Assembly: GCA_029265795.1 (NCBI GenBank)
Contig: JAJUGV010000004.1
Span: 1 to 64,000, forward strand
Origin: Alcaligenaceae bacterium
GTDB lineage: Bacteria; Pseudomonadota; Gammaproteobacteria; Burkholderiales; Burkholderiaceae_B
Length of the DNA: 64,000 bases
Direction of reading: 5' to 3'
Each line of letters opens with the position of its first letter. The first letter of the stretch is position 1. Positions 19,043 through 29,155 of this stretch are shown one piece after another. The notes below the pieces were generated by a model. The model saw nothing but the letters and a program-made list of their open reading frames with translations, ran no database searches and was not told where the DNA came from. Made by a program: the position numbers and the translations under genes.

Positions 19043-19127
19043 GAAGTGGCAGTTTGCGGCCTCGGTATCCTTGTGGCTAGCCAGTCGACTTCCTAAGATT
19101 GGCGATTTTTAATCCGAGGGCCACTTC
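19043..19127 (+). promoter_or_regulatory. Candidate structured 5' leader of bioB
   Basis: GAAGTGGC (19043-19050) pairs with GCCACTTC (19120-19127); CCTCGG (19060-19065) pairs with CCGAGG (19114-19119), which contains the likely SD. Confidence 0.4.
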
Positions 19128-20123
19128 ATGGAAGTCACCGCAGTCTCCCGTGAGGCGGGTGTTTGGAATATCGCTTCCGTAACGGAGCTGTTCGACACCC
19201 CCTTTATGGACTTGATCTATCGCGCGCAGCAGGTTCACCGAGACCATCACCCCGCGAATCAAGTGCAGCTGTCCACGCTGATGTCAATCAAGACGGGCGC
19301 CTGTACTGAAGACTGCGCGTATTGTCCGCAATCCAAGCACCATGAAACCGATCTGGCTGAAGAAGCGAGAATCGCCAAACTGGAAGAGGTTCTCGCGGCG
19401 GCACGTGCGGCCCGCGAACAAGGCGCGCAGCGCTTTTGCATGGGGGCCGCATGGCGCTCTCCCACGGAGCGTCAGCTGGACGATGTGATTGAAATGGTGC
19501 AGGCCGTAAAGGCCCTGGGTATGGAAACCTGCGTCACATTGGGCATGCTGAAACCGGGGCAAGCACAACGCTTGCGTGATGCCGGCCTGGATTATTACAA
19601 CCATAATCTTGATACATCGCCCGAGTTCTACGGCAACATCATCACCACCCGAACGTATGAGGATCGCCTGAATACTCTTGAGTCAGTTCGCGACGCGGGT
19701 ATCAAGGTCTGTTGCGGGGGGATTGTCGGCCTGGGTGAATCACGACGCGAGCGCGCCGGGCTGATTGCACAGCTTGCGAATTTGAATCCCTATCCCGAGT
19801 CGGTGCCTATCAACAATTTGGTTCGGGTGGAAGGTACGCCGTTGGCTGACGTACCGGCCGTAGATGAGTTCGAGTTCGTACGCACGATAGCCGTAGCTAG
19901 AATCACCATGCCTGAAGCGGTTCTGCGTCTTTCCGCTGGACGGACGGACATGAGCGATACGATGCAGGCCCTGTGCTTTATGGCAGGCGCCAACTCTATC
20001 TTCTATGGCGACGAGCTGTTGACCACCGCTAACCCGCAACAGGAGAAAGACCGCCAACTAATGGAGCGGCTGGGCCTGGAGGTGATGGACATGCAGGCAG
20101 CCGCTCAAGCATGCACCAGCTGA
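19128..20123 (+). CDS. bioB: Biotin synthase
   Basis: Radical SAM CxxxCxxC motif [56 protein letters not shown]. Confidence 0.97.
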   Translation: MEVTAVSREAGVWNIASVTELFDTPFMDLIYRAQQVHRDHHPANQVQLSTLMSIKTGACTEDCAYCPQSKHHETDLAEEARIAKLEEVLAAARAAREQGAQRFCMGAAWRSPTERQLDDVIEMVQAVKALGMETCVTLGMLKPGQAQRLRDAGLDYYNHNLDTSPEFYGNIITTRTYEDRLNTLESVRDAGIKVCCGGIVGLGESRRERAGLIAQLANLNPYPESVPINNLVRVEGTPLADVPAVDEFEFVRTIAVARITMPEAVLRLSAGRTDMSDTMQALCFMAGANSIFYGDELLTTANPQQEKDRQLMERLGLEVMDMQAAAQACTS

Positions 20124-21154
20124 GACTCCTTGGGGGACTGGGCGACCGCACGGGGGTAGTACCCCTCGGTGTGGATGAGCTCGGGCCGCGCGCCTAGTGC
20201 CATGGCAGCTTGCTTGCAGTTTTCAACGAATTCTGGGCTGCCGGCAATAAAGACACTGTGGCCGGAAAGGTCGGGGAACTGCTGGTGCAGGATATCCGGG
20301 ATTCGGCCATGCAGCATTCCTTCATGGTGCTCGCGGGTTAGCGTCGGCATGAAGCGAAACCGCCGGTGGCGCGCCTGCAGATAGCTGATGAGCCCCTGCG
20401 CGTAGACGTCCTGCGCAGTGGGGGCAGAAAACAGCAGACGCACAGGCTGCTTGAAACCGCGCCGCAATGCGGTTTCGGTCAGTGACAGAATTGGTGCCAG
20501 GCCCGAGCCGGCCGCCATACACAGGATGGGTGTCTCGACCGCCGGGTCCCCAATGAAAGTGCCATAGGGGCCGGCGACCTTGATCATGTCGCCCACCTGC
20601 ACCGTATCATGCAACCAGCCGCTCGTAACGCCGTGCGCTTCGCGCGTAATATGAAGCGTAAGTTCGCCGTCCTGCCGCGGCGCATTGGCCAGCGAGTAAG
20701 AGCGTTCGGGAATGCCTTGGGAAGGGTCGCCCAGCATGATGTACTGGCCGGGCCAGAAGCGCATGATATTACCCAGCGGCCTGAGACGAAGTTCCACAAT
20801 GCGAGGGGTGCGTGGGATCTTTTCCGTCACCAGGTGCAGCATATTTTGGCGCGGAGGAAAGAGCTTGGGCTTCGCATCTGCCGTGCCCCATTCGATAACC
20901 AACTCTTCGCTTAAAGGCTTGGCCATACACATCAGGCCCATGCCTTGGCTGCGTTCTTCGTCTGACAGGGCCATATCCAGCACCATACCCTGATCAAACT
21001 CGCCCTCCAGCACCTTCACTTTGCATTCGCCGCAGGCACCCGCACGACAGTTATTAGGCATGGCGAAGCCCGCTTTTTCCACGGCGGAAAGCACGGTTTC
21101 ACCCGGCGCACACTCAATTTCATGCCCGGAGGGCTGTAGCTTAATACGACTCAT
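20105..21154 (-). CDS. 2Fe-2S ferredoxin / FAD / NAD(P)H oxidoreductase (oxygenase reductase component)
   Basis: [16 protein letters not shown] 2Fe-2S motif, [12 protein letters not shown] motif, [17 protein letters not shown]-binding motif. Confidence 0.9.
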   Translation of the reverse strand: MSRIKLQPSGHEIECAPGETVLSAVEKAGFAMPNNCRAGACGECKVKVLEGEFDQGMVLDMALSDEERSQGMGLMCMAKPLSEELVIEWGTADAKPKLFPPRQNMLHLVTEKIPRTPRIVELRLRPLGNIMRFWPGQYIMLGDPSQGIPERSYSLANAPRQDGELTLHITREAHGVTSGWLHDTVQVGDMIKVAGPYGTFIGDPAVETPILCMAAGSGLAPILSLTETALRRGFKQPVRLLFSAPTAQDVYAQGLISYLQARHRRFRFMPTLTREHHEGMLHGRIPDILHQQFPDLSGHSVFIAGSPEFVENCKQAAMALGARPELIHTEGYYPRAVAQSPKESQLVHA

Positions 21155-21241
21155 GGCTGTCTTCCTGTGGACGGAGCCGCGGAAATGGCCCGCGACCCCT
21201 CGGGAATATTCGGCATACTTGCGGCGGAGCAGACGCTGCGA

Positions 21242-22267
21242 CTAGAACACCGGGATGATGTCGTCCATATCGACATCGGTGACTTCCTGCCCGGATATGC
21301 CGACCTCCGGGATGGCGGGGAAGGGGATGTCGTATTTATCGAGGACACCCTTCAGATTCAGCATGGCTTTTTTCCAGTTTTCCTTCTTCTGCTCGTAGCT
21401 TGGAATATGGAAACCGGCGTCTCGTGCTACGTCTTCCGCGGCGCGTTGGACTTCGATGAAGTCATCAGGCAGATCCCAGAAATCGGCCGGCGGCTCGAAC
21501 AGCACGGCGGATAGGAACAGATAGCCTGCGCGCACTTGCTTGGTGATGATGGCCTTGTTGCTGAGATCCATTTTTGGGTAGTCGCGCTCCATCAGAGCCA
21601 TACAGATCGCCATGTGGCGTCCTTCGTCGCGACCGATGTTACGGAACGCCTCCTTGAAGACCGGTTCGCTACACCCACCGGCCATCTGCTGGAAGATGGT
21701 CGCGGCAGCGATCTCGCCCATCAGAAATGAGCTGAACAGTACAGCAAGATCGTATTTGGGAACGGCACTCTTGTAACCGTTCCAGTATCGACCGCCGTTG
21801 TAGTAAAGCCAGGAGGCGTTGCGATGTAGTTTGCGCCCCAATTCCGTCTTGGGTTCATAAGTAAGTGGGTCTGGATGCTCGAGGAGCTTCGTGATGGCCA
21901 ACCCACACATTTGTTCGTGGTTCTGTTCGTCGCGAGTGACCGAGAAGAAACAGCGGCGAACAGCGTCTTCTTCGTGCACCTCGTAGGTTTTGATGAAGGC
22001 TTCAGCGAAGACCGGGGGAGCGGACGCATCAAAGACCGACAGTAGCGTCCACCAATACGCGATCGCTTCGCGTTCTTCCCAGGTGTAGTCATCAGGGTTG
22101 AAGGTGTCCCAAGGCAGGTCCTTGGGGTTCCATGCCTCACGTAGTGAGGCGTCCCAGATTTCCTCAAGCTTGGCGGTTCCTGCATGCCAAGACAGTGGAT
22201 AAACATTGGGCTGAGGAGTTTCGGGGGGGTAGGACATCTGTTGCGCGAGCTTCTCTGTGTGGCTCAT
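21242..22267 (-). CDS. Ferritin-like/R2-like diiron oxygenase family protein
   Basis: Two ExxH motifs (RDEQNHEQM, GRDEGRHMA), each with a Glu about 30 residues upstream (TYEVHEE, MGEIAA); start set at MSHTEKL. Confidence 0.75.
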   Translation of the reverse strand: MSHTEKLAQQMSYPPETPQPNVYPLSWHAGTAKLEEIWDASLREAWNPKDLPWDTFNPDDYTWEEREAIAYWWTLLSVFDASAPPVFAEAFIKTYEVHEEDAVRRCFFSVTRDEQNHEQMCGLAITKLLEHPDPLTYEPKTELGRKLHRNASWLYYNGGRYWNGYKSAVPKYDLAVLFSSFLMGEIAAATIFQQMAGGCSEPVFKEAFRNIGRDEGRHMAICMALMERDYPKMDLSNKAIITKQVRAGYLFLSAVLFEPPADFWDLPDDFIEVQRAAEDVARDAGFHIPSYEQKKENWKKAMLNLKGVLDKYDIPFPAIPEVGISGQEVTDVDMDDIIPVF

Positions 22268-22375
22268 GTTCGTCTCCTGTATGACGGCGCGGCGGCGCCT
22301 TTCCTCTTTTAATGATGTGTGCGCCCCCTCATGCAGGGCTGACAGCAGCAGGACGCATGCTTCGAGCGCAGACAT

Positions 22376-22435
22376 GATTCGTATGATGACTCTATTCTTA
22401 ATGTATGTCAATTAAAGCGTATCATCATACAATTC
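22376..22435. promoter_or_regulatory. Candidate operator upstream of diiron oxygenase
   Basis: GATTCGTATGATGA (22376-22389) and TCATCATACAATTC (22422-22435): inverted repeat, 12/14 matches. Confidence 0.5.
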
Positions 22436-22523
22436 TGTATCGCAATGGGTTGCGAAGCAGTGTGCCCACGCGAATCGGCGCGAACCGGCGCGGCGTTACT
22501 CAGGCGTATCGCTATTTAAGGCG

Positions 22524-23465
22524 TTAGCGGGGTAGGCCGCCAAAGCGGGCGTAGAAGAAGTCGGCCGTTGGTTGAGCGTCCGCGTCTTCTTCGAGCAGTG
22601 CCGCCATGATGTATTCCTCAGCGCGCTTATAGGTGGCCGCGTATATGTCGCGGCACAGCTCGTATGCGGTCTTGCCGGCCCAGCCGGCTGGCAACAGCTC
22701 TATGGGGAGTCGCGGGTCATGCAGTAGCGCACGGCGATACTCGTGAACGAGCAGGCTGCGAATAATGAAGGCAATTTCCGGCGACAACATCGACCCGCAT
22801 TGCTGGATCAGTTTTGGCAGCTCGCTGAAATGATCGATGAAGGTGTGGTAGTTCTGACTGATTTCGTCCAGTGCCCAATATTCTCCCACCAGTTCGGAAA
22901 GAGGGCGGCTGCTGAAATCGTGCGCCTGTTCCATGGTGCTGACGAAGACATCACGTTGCACACCGTAAGACTGCAGGATTTCGCGCAGGATCTCGTTATC
23001 GGGGTTGGGGTGCACGAAAACCGTAGGAGAAAGCGCGCTGAACCCTTCCCAGTTCAGCTCCTTGCGCAATTCGCTGCGGGTCTGCGGGTTCAATGTGCCG
23101 GTCGTCGCAAACACGAGGGTCCAATGACCCGGCCAGGCCAGATACGTAGGTGAATAAACGCGTTTGTACGCGCGCGCAAAGCGGCGTTCGGCGCTTTCGC
23201 GCAAGGTGTAGATACTGCGTCGACCCTCGCGGCGCCCGCTCAACCAGCCGTCCTCGGCCAGTCGGAAAACACTGGTACGCACGAGACGATCGCTGATCCC
23301 GAACGGAGCTAACAAGCGGATTAGGCTACCCAGCCACAATGCGCCTCCGTGGGGGCGAATGGCGTCGCCAAACAGCGTCATGACCAGGGATTTGGCTCTG
23401 GGCGGGTTGGTTTCAAGAAACCGTTCCGCCCAATCCTGCAAGGCACTCAGTTCGGTTGTAGGCAT
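22524..23465 (-). CDS. PaaX family transcriptional regulator
   Basis: SLVMTLFGDAIRPHGGALWLGSLIRLLAPFGISDRLVRTSVFRLAEDGWLSGRREGRRSIYTL typical PaaX N-terminus. Confidence 0.9.
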   Translation of the reverse strand: MPTTELSALQDWAERFLETNPPRAKSLVMTLFGDAIRPHGGALWLGSLIRLLAPFGISDRLVRTSVFRLAEDGWLSGRREGRRSIYTLRESAERRFARAYKRVYSPTYLAWPGHWTLVFATTGTLNPQTRSELRKELNWEGFSALSPTVFVHPNPDNEILREILQSYGVQRDVFVSTMEQAHDFSSRPLSELVGEYWALDEISQNYHTFIDHFSELPKLIQQCGSMLSPEIAFIIRSLLVHEYRRALLHDPRLPIELLPAGWAGKTAYELCRDIYAATYKRAEEYIMAALLEEDADAQPTADFFYARFGGLPR

Positions 23466-23549
23466 CTGTACTCGTAATGCAATTTATTTTAATTATGCAG
23501 GAATTTCGGCATAAGTTGAAAACTGTATCATTCGGGCACCCGGCAGAAC

Positions 23550-25004
23550 TTACAGATAGGGGCTAGCCAGCCAAATGATGCGGTTGCGCAGGCGTTTGCG
23601 AAATGGGATTGAGGCCAAGGTGTCGAGCGTCACCATTTCCGCGTGTGCAATCTCCAGATCGATCAGGTCTTCAATACGCCGCGCCAGAGGCCTGCTGTAA
23701 ATTTCCATGTCCAGCTCGAAGTTCAGCCGCAAGCTGCGAGGATCCAGATTGGACGAGCCGATCAGGCTCCAGGCGCCGTCAATCGTGGTGAGCTTGGAGT
23801 GATTGAAGTTGCCCGCAGTGCGCCATACACGGCATCCGGATCGTACGACCTGATCCAATTGTGCAGTCATAGCGTAGTTGACCAGCCGCAAATTGTTTTG
23901 GCCCTGAATGACGATGTCCACTAAAACCCCACGCCGCGCGGCCGTGTTGATCGCCCCCAGGAGGACCTGATCAGGCAGGAAATAAGGCGACTGTATGCGG
24001 ATGTGGTGTTGTGCAACGGAAAGCGCCCCCAGCAGCAGGCTGTGAGTACTTGCCATATATCGGTCGGGGCCGGAATGGATGCAGCGGGCCGCCACTTGCG
24101 GCTCGGGCGGATCCCAGTCGGTGGCGACCCATTGCTCAAATGGCAAGGTCTCTTTAGTAGTGAACTCCCAGTCGTGAGCGAACACGGCCATTAGCTGCGA
24201 CACTACAGGGCCTTCCACCATGAAGTGAGTATCATTTGCCGCAGCCGGCCCGGCAACGGTCGAAACGAAGCTTTCGCGAATGTTCATGCCGCCGGTGAAG
24301 CCGATGCGACCATCCACCACCAGAATCTTGCGGTGACTTCGCAGGTTCGCGTAGGCAGTGCGGATTCCCATGGGGTTGGTCATGAACAGAGCATAGGGAA
24401 TGTGGTTCCGCCTTAGTGCCCATGTGATAGCCGGCTGGGAATAGCGCACCCCGACGGCATCAATGAGCACGCGGATCTCGACACCTCGCTCACGGGCTCG
24501 GGCCAAGGCTTCGACGAACAATCTGCCTTGCGTATCGTTATCGAAGATATAGGTTTCCAGAGCGATGCAGTGCTTCGCGTCATCGATGGCTGCAATCATG
24601 GCCGGATAGGCTTCATCGCCACTACGCAAAATACGCACAAAGTTTCCGTCCAGAAGAGGAAACCGGCTTAGCCCATCACTGAGCTTGTGCAAAGCCGTGA
24701 ACTGTGGCGCAGCCAGGTTCGCTACATCGATGGGGGTGAGCGCGTTATCTGTTGTGCATTGTGGCAAGCTGCGATTGCGTTGATCGGAAATGTGATCGTG
24801 ACGGATACGATTGATGCCCGCTATCAAGTAGATGAAGGGGCCGAGCAGCGGAGACATGATAATGACGCCCACCCACGCGATCGCCGCCCTGACGTCCGTC
24901 TTCGTCATGGCAGCGTGAATAGCGGCAGAGCCGCCTACCGTAATGCTCAGAAGCAAGACTAGATGCGGCCAGTACTCGTCAAGCAGCAGTTGGAGTGTGG
25001 TCAT
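23550..25004 (-). CDS. cls: Cardiolipin synthase (phospholipase D family)
   Basis: N-terminal TM helices and two HxK motifs (HRKILVVDGRIGFTGGMN, HSKLTTIDGAWSLIGSSNLDPRS). Confidence 0.92.
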   Translation of the reverse strand: MTTLQLLLDEYWPHLVLLLSITVGGSAAIHAAMTKTDVRAAIAWVGVIIMSPLLGPFIYLIAGINRIRHDHISDQRNRSLPQCTTDNALTPIDVANLAAPQFTALHKLSDGLSRFPLLDGNFVRILRSGDEAYPAMIAAIDDAKHCIALETYIFDNDTQGRLFVEALARARERGVEIRVLIDAVGVRYSQPAITWALRRNHIPYALFMTNPMGIRTAYANLRSHRKILVVDGRIGFTGGMNIRESFVSTVAGPAAANDTHFMVEGPVVSQLMAVFAHDWEFTTKETLPFEQWVATDWDPPEPQVAARCIHSGPDRYMASTHSLLLGALSVAQHHIRIQSPYFLPDQVLLGAINTAARRGVLVDIVIQGQNNLRLVNYAMTAQLDQVVRSGCRVWRTAGNFNHSKLTTIDGAWSLIGSSNLDPRSLRLNFELDMEIYSRPLARRIEDLIDLEIAHAEMVTLDTLASIPFRKRLRNRIIWLASPYL

Positions 25005-25159
25005 GCATACACCGTATCGCCGGCAGGATGTCGCAGGGATGCGGCGAGTTTACCCGAGCCGGGCCGCGGCCCGATTTTTGCTTCGATAGCAGCGAAGGCA
25101 GTTTCGTTGTGCCGCGGCATTCCGCTTGCGGTACCAAGCTCTAAACGAAGGAGACTCAT

Positions 25160-25231
25160 ATGCGTACGATATTACTGTGGCTGCTCGGCGTGCCTATTCC
25201 TATCATTCTTTTGATACTTCTGCTCACATAA
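25160..25231 (+). CDS. Small hydrophobic single-helix membrane protein (23 aa)
   Basis: ATG preceded by AAGGAG; MRTILLWLLGVPIPIILLILLLT*; followed by intrinsic terminator. Confidence 0.6.
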   Translation: MRTILLWLLGVPIPIILLILLLT

Positions 25232-25264
25232 GTGAGTCGCATGGAAGCGGCGGCCAGAAACCAG

Positions 25265-25290
25265 AAAGCCCGCATGTTGCGGGCTTTTGG
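25265..25290 (+). terminator. Rho-independent terminator
   Basis: AAAGCCCGCA-TGT-TGCGGGCTTTTGG. Confidence 0.85.
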
Positions 25291-25366
25291 TTAACGCATG
25301 CGGCGGTGTCCGCATGGTGAGCATGTTGATTTAGCGCGGCCCTGCAGGTGAAGGCCAGAAATTTGG

Positions 25367-25443
25367 TGGGGTGACCGATGGGACTCGAACCCACGACAAC
25401 CGGAATCACAATCCGGGGCTCTACCAACTGAGCTACGGTCACC
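25367..25443 (-). tRNA. tRNA-His (anticodon GTG)
   Basis: GGTGACCGTAGCTCAGTTGGTAGAGCCCCGGATTGTGATTCCGGTTGTCGTGGGTTCGAGTCCCATCGGTCACCCCA; loop TTGTGAT, G-1 encoded. Confidence 0.95.
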
Positions 25444-25652
25444 ACTGGCAGCTGGAAAGACTACCCCTAACGGGGTGGTGCCCAAGCACCTAACAAAATG
25501 GCGCTGCTGCAAAAGAAAAGCGATTCTAGCATAAATTTGTGCCGGCATGCCAAAGCGGCTTTTTCCAATGCAGGAGTGGGTGTTTGCTCAGGTTTGCCCG
25601 TCCGATGTATCGTAGGGCTACACTGCCCAACAAGAACGTTAGGAAGCGATAT

Positions 25653-26279
25653 ATGGCTCAACTCTTCGTCGTTCATCCAGAAAATCCGCAGTCGCGGCTG
25701 CTGAACCAGGCCGGTCAGTTATTGGCGGAAGGCGGTTTGGTGGCTATTCCCACCGATTCTAGTTATGCCGTGGTTGCTCGGCTGGACGACAAGTCCGCCG
25801 CCGATGCCCTGCGCCGGCTGCGTGGCCTCGACGAGCGCCATCACCTAACTCTGTTATGCCGTGATCTTGCCGAAATCAGCCATTTCGCCCGTGTAGATAA
25901 CCGCCAGTACCGTTTCCTGAAGCTGGCGACCCCCGGTTCCTATACCTTCATTCTGGAAGCCACCAAAGAAGTGCCTCGCCGGGTGTCTCATCCTTCACGC
26001 AAGACCATCGGTATCCGTGTGCCGGACCACCGTATCACGCTCGATTTCATCGAGGCCGCGGGTACACCGCTTGTTTCCACCACGCTCATTCCCGACGGCG
26101 AAGAAGATCCCTTGAACGATGCCCAAGAAATTTTTCAGCGTTACAGCGGGCAGCTGGCTGCCGTTGTCGATGGCGGGGCATGTTCCCTATCACCCACCAC
26201 TGTTATAGACCTGACCGGTTCAGTACCCGAAGTGCTGCGCGTAGGCCAGGGCGATCTTGCTGCAGTAGGACTTGACTGA
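25653..26279 (+). CDS. L-threonylcarbamoyladenylate synthase family (YciO/Sua5)
   Basis: GGLVAIPTDSSYAVVARLDDKSA, RKTIGIRVPDH, SPTTVIDLTG motifs. Confidence 0.88.
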   Translation: MAQLFVVHPENPQSRLLNQAGQLLAEGGLVAIPTDSSYAVVARLDDKSAADALRRLRGLDERHHLTLLCRDLAEISHFARVDNRQYRFLKLATPGSYTFILEATKEVPRRVSHPSRKTIGIRVPDHRITLDFIEAAGTPLVSTTLIPDGEEDPLNDAQEIFQRYSGQLAAVVDGGACSLSPTTVIDLTGSVPEVLRVGQGDLAAVGLD

Positions 26280-26288
26280 CACCCCCTG

Positions 26289-26939
26289 ATGTCCGACCTC
26301 ATCCAGACGATCACGGTCTATGCGCTTCCCGTGCTTTTCGGTATCACCCTCCATGAAGCGGCCCATGGGTATGTAGCGCGTATGTTGGGTGATCCGACCG
26401 CCTGGCAGGCCGGACGCATCAGCCTGAACCCGGTTCGGCATATTGATCCCATAGGCACCATCGTCGTGCCGCTCTTCCTGCTGTTTTCCACCAAACTTAT
26501 GGGTGGGGCCGGCTTATTGTTCGGTTGGGCCAAGCCGGTACCGGTAGACTGGAGCCGGCTGCGCAATCCGAAGCGAGACATGGCCTGGGTAGCGCTGGCG
26601 GGTCCTGCATCTAATTTAGTCATGGCCATCATCTGGGCCATCGGGCTGCGTCTGATGGCCGAAGCGGGGGCGTCCGCCTCGGATTTCTGGGCGCGTATGG
26701 CCATCGCCGGCGTCCAGGTCAATCTGATCCTCATGGCGCTTAATCTCGTGCCGCTGCCGCCGTTGGATGGGGGGCGTATCGTCTGTAGCATTTTGCCCAA
26801 TCAGCTCGCCTATCAGTATTCGCGGATTGAGCCCTACGGTATTCTCATTCTGATTCTGCTGATGGTCACGGGCATGCTGTGGTTCTTTGTGAGCCCGTTT
26901 CTGCTGTTTGGTCAGACTATCGTAAAGTGGTTTCTATAG
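26289..26939 (+). CDS. Site-2 protease family protein (peptidase M50)
   Basis: ITLHEAAHGYVARMLGD (HExxH), NLVPLPPLDGGRI. Confidence 0.92.
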   Translation: MSDLIQTITVYALPVLFGITLHEAAHGYVARMLGDPTAWQAGRISLNPVRHIDPIGTIVVPLFLLFSTKLMGGAGLLFGWAKPVPVDWSRLRNPKRDMAWVALAGPASNLVMAIIWAIGLRLMAEAGASASDFWARMAIAGVQVNLILMALNLVPLPPLDGGRIVCSILPNQLAYQYSRIEPYGILILILLMVTGMLWFFVSPFLLFGQTIVKWFL

Positions 26940-27055
26940 AGTGGGCAGTCGCCTGGGCTTTACAACTTCGACATCAATGCGAGTAAACTTGCAGGTCAGG
27001 TTCGGCTGGGGCATCTGCATGTCACGCCGATGAGTTAGCGGAGATCACTAGAAAT

Positions 27056-27958
27056 ATGGCAAGCACGGATTCCTCGATTCCCATGTTACAGGGCAGCATG
27101 GTGGCCCTCATTACACCCATGCATCCTGACGGCAGCCTTGATCTTGATGCTTTCCGAAAACTTATCGACTGGCATATCGCCGAAGGCACCGATGCCCTGG
27201 TCGTGGTAGGCACATCCGGCGAATCACCGACGGTCGACTTCGACGAACATTTCGAGGTTATCCACGTTGCCGTCGAGCACGCTGCGGGCCGGATTCCCGT
27301 AATTGCAGGGGTGGGGGGCAACTCCACCTCCGAAGCCATAGAGCTGTCCGAGCACGCGCGCAAGGTCGGGGCGCAGGCGGGCCTGTCGGTGGTGCCGTAT
27401 TACAATCGCCCCACACAGGAAGGGCTTTACCAGCACTTCCGCAAGATCGTTGAAACGGTGGATCTTCCCATGATCCTCTACAACGTGCCTGGGCGCTGTG
27501 TGGCCGACCTGGCTAACGAAACGGTGCTGCGCCTGGCTCAAGTGCCGAATATTATTGGTATCAAAGATGCCACCGGCGATATCGCTCGCGGTGCATTGCT
27601 ATTACGTGATGCGCCCGACGACTTCCTGATATTCAGTGGTGATGACGCAACGGCGGCGGCCCTCATGTTGCTCGGCGGGCACGGCAATATCTCCGTCACC
27701 GCCAACGTGGCGCCACGCCTCATGCATGAACTGTGCGCGGCCGCAATTGCGGGGGATGTGCCCCGCACACGAGAAATCAACGCACGTCTGGCACAACTGA
27801 ACAAGGTGCTGTTCGTGGAGGCCAACCCGATTCCGGTCAAATGGGCTGTAGCCGAAATGGGCCTTACCAAGCTTGGGTACCGGCTGCCTCTGGTGCCTCT
27901 GTCGGCCCAATATCACGATCTTGTTCGCACATCCCTGAAAGAAGCAGGTTTACTCTGA
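27056..27958 (+). CDS. dapA: 4-hydroxy-tetrahydrodipicolinate synthase
   Basis: [50 protein letters not shown]. Confidence 0.96.
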   Translation: MASTDSSIPMLQGSMVALITPMHPDGSLDLDAFRKLIDWHIAEGTDALVVVGTSGESPTVDFDEHFEVIHVAVEHAAGRIPVIAGVGGNSTSEAIELSEHARKVGAQAGLSVVPYYNRPTQEGLYQHFRKIVETVDLPMILYNVPGRCVADLANETVLRLAQVPNIIGIKDATGDIARGALLLRDAPDDFLIFSGDDATAAALMLLGGHGNISVTANVAPRLMHELCAAAIAGDVPRTREINARLAQLNKVLFVEANPIPVKWAVAEMGLTKLGYRLPLVPLSAQYHDLVRTSLKEAGLL

Positions 27959-27960
27959 AC

Positions 27961-29091
27961 ATGACCACTCACTTCAAGAAGACATGCAGGCTGGGTTCGG
28001 CGATCGGCCTGAGCGCGTTGCTGCTGGCCGGCTGCTCCTCCATGAACCAGATGCTGGGGCTGGAAGAGCCTGTCGATTACAAAAGTACGGTGTCCGGCGA
28101 CCCGCTGAGCATCCCGCCTGATCTCACACAGGCTAACCGGGACGCCCGCTATGTCGCGCCCGCCGGTGTTACCACCTTCTCCGAATATGCGGCTGCGCAA
28201 AGCAACCGCCCGGCGGTGGGTGAGACCCAGGTTCTTCCTCAGCACGAAGACATCGAGGTCAAGCGTGACGGCGACCTGCGCTGGTTGGTGGTCAGGCGAC
28301 CCGTCGAAGCCATTTACCCGCAACTGCTTGAGTTCTGGAACGATCAGGGCTTTACCATTCGCTCTGAAGACCCGCGCACGGGCCTTATTGAAACCGATTG
28401 GGCCGAAAACCGCGCCAAGATTCCGGAAGGTTGGATTCGTAAGGCTCTGGGGGCCATTATCGATCAGGTCTTCGACAGTGGAGAACGTGAACGCTTCCGC
28501 ATGCGCCTCGAGCGCGTGGGCGACGGTGTGAGCGAAATCTACATCAGCCACCAGCACATGTACGAGCAACCCGCCAGCGACGGTACCTCGTTCCGCTGGG
28601 TACACGGTAAAGAAGACCCGGGTCTGAATGCGGCGATGCTGGCGCGTCTCATGGTCTATCTGGGTACTGACGTTCAGCGGGCGAGCTCGATGGTGGCCGA
28701 AGCGGAAAAGGTCGATACGCGGCCATCGGTCGAGGCCTTGTCAGACGAAGTCGCCCTGGTGCTCTCCGAACCCTTCGACCGTGCATGGCGTCGTGTCGGT
28801 GTGGCCATTGATTCGGCGGGTTTCTCAGTGGAAGATCGCGACCGCTCCACAGGCGATTACTACATTCGCTATCTGGACGTCGACCTTGGCCAGAAGATCG
28901 AGCAGCCAAACATCTTCACTCGCATGTTCGGCGGCAAGAACACTGCCGAACCGGTTGCTTACCGCATTAATGTGAGCGAGCAGGGTAGCAGGTCTAGGGT
29001 CACCGTGAGGGATACCAACGGTGTAATGCAAGAAGACGACACCGCCAAGCGCATACTCGCGGTCCTGGTGGAGCATATGGCGGTTAACTGA
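27961..29091 (+). CDS. bamC: Outer membrane protein assembly factor BamC (lipoprotein)
   Basis: Lipobox LLAGC, PPDLTQANRDARYV, downstream of dapA as usual. Confidence 0.9.
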   Translation: MTTHFKKTCRLGSAIGLSALLLAGCSSMNQMLGLEEPVDYKSTVSGDPLSIPPDLTQANRDARYVAPAGVTTFSEYAAAQSNRPAVGETQVLPQHEDIEVKRDGDLRWLVVRRPVEAIYPQLLEFWNDQGFTIRSEDPRTGLIETDWAENRAKIPEGWIRKALGAIIDQVFDSGERERFRMRLERVGDGVSEIYISHQHMYEQPASDGTSFRWVHGKEDPGLNAAMLARLMVYLGTDVQRASSMVAEAEKVDTRPSVEALSDEVALVLSEPFDRAWRRVGVAIDSAGFSVEDRDRSTGDYYIRYLDVDLGQKIEQPNIFTRMFGGKNTAEPVAYRINVSEQGSRSRVTVRDTNGVMQEDDTAKRILAVLVEHMAVN

Positions 29092-29114
29092 TCGCCACCC
29101 TGTCCAGGTATCAG

Positions 29115-29155
29115 AAAAGCTCCGGCCAATGCCTGCATCGGCCGGAGCTTTTTTA
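29115..29155 (+). terminator. Rho-independent terminator after bamC
   Basis: AAAAGCTCCGGCC-N12-GGCCGGAGCTTTTTT. Confidence 0.9.

Noticed and set aside
18913-19127. Possible integration-site remnant next to tRNA-Arg (AT-rich region)
   Set aside because: No integrase, no direct repeat of the tRNA 3' end seen; better explained as a long bioB leader
25291-25548. 85-aa - strand ORF containing SSVGRAPDCDSGCRGFESHRSP
   Set aside because: Translation of the tRNA-His gene itself; a common artefact
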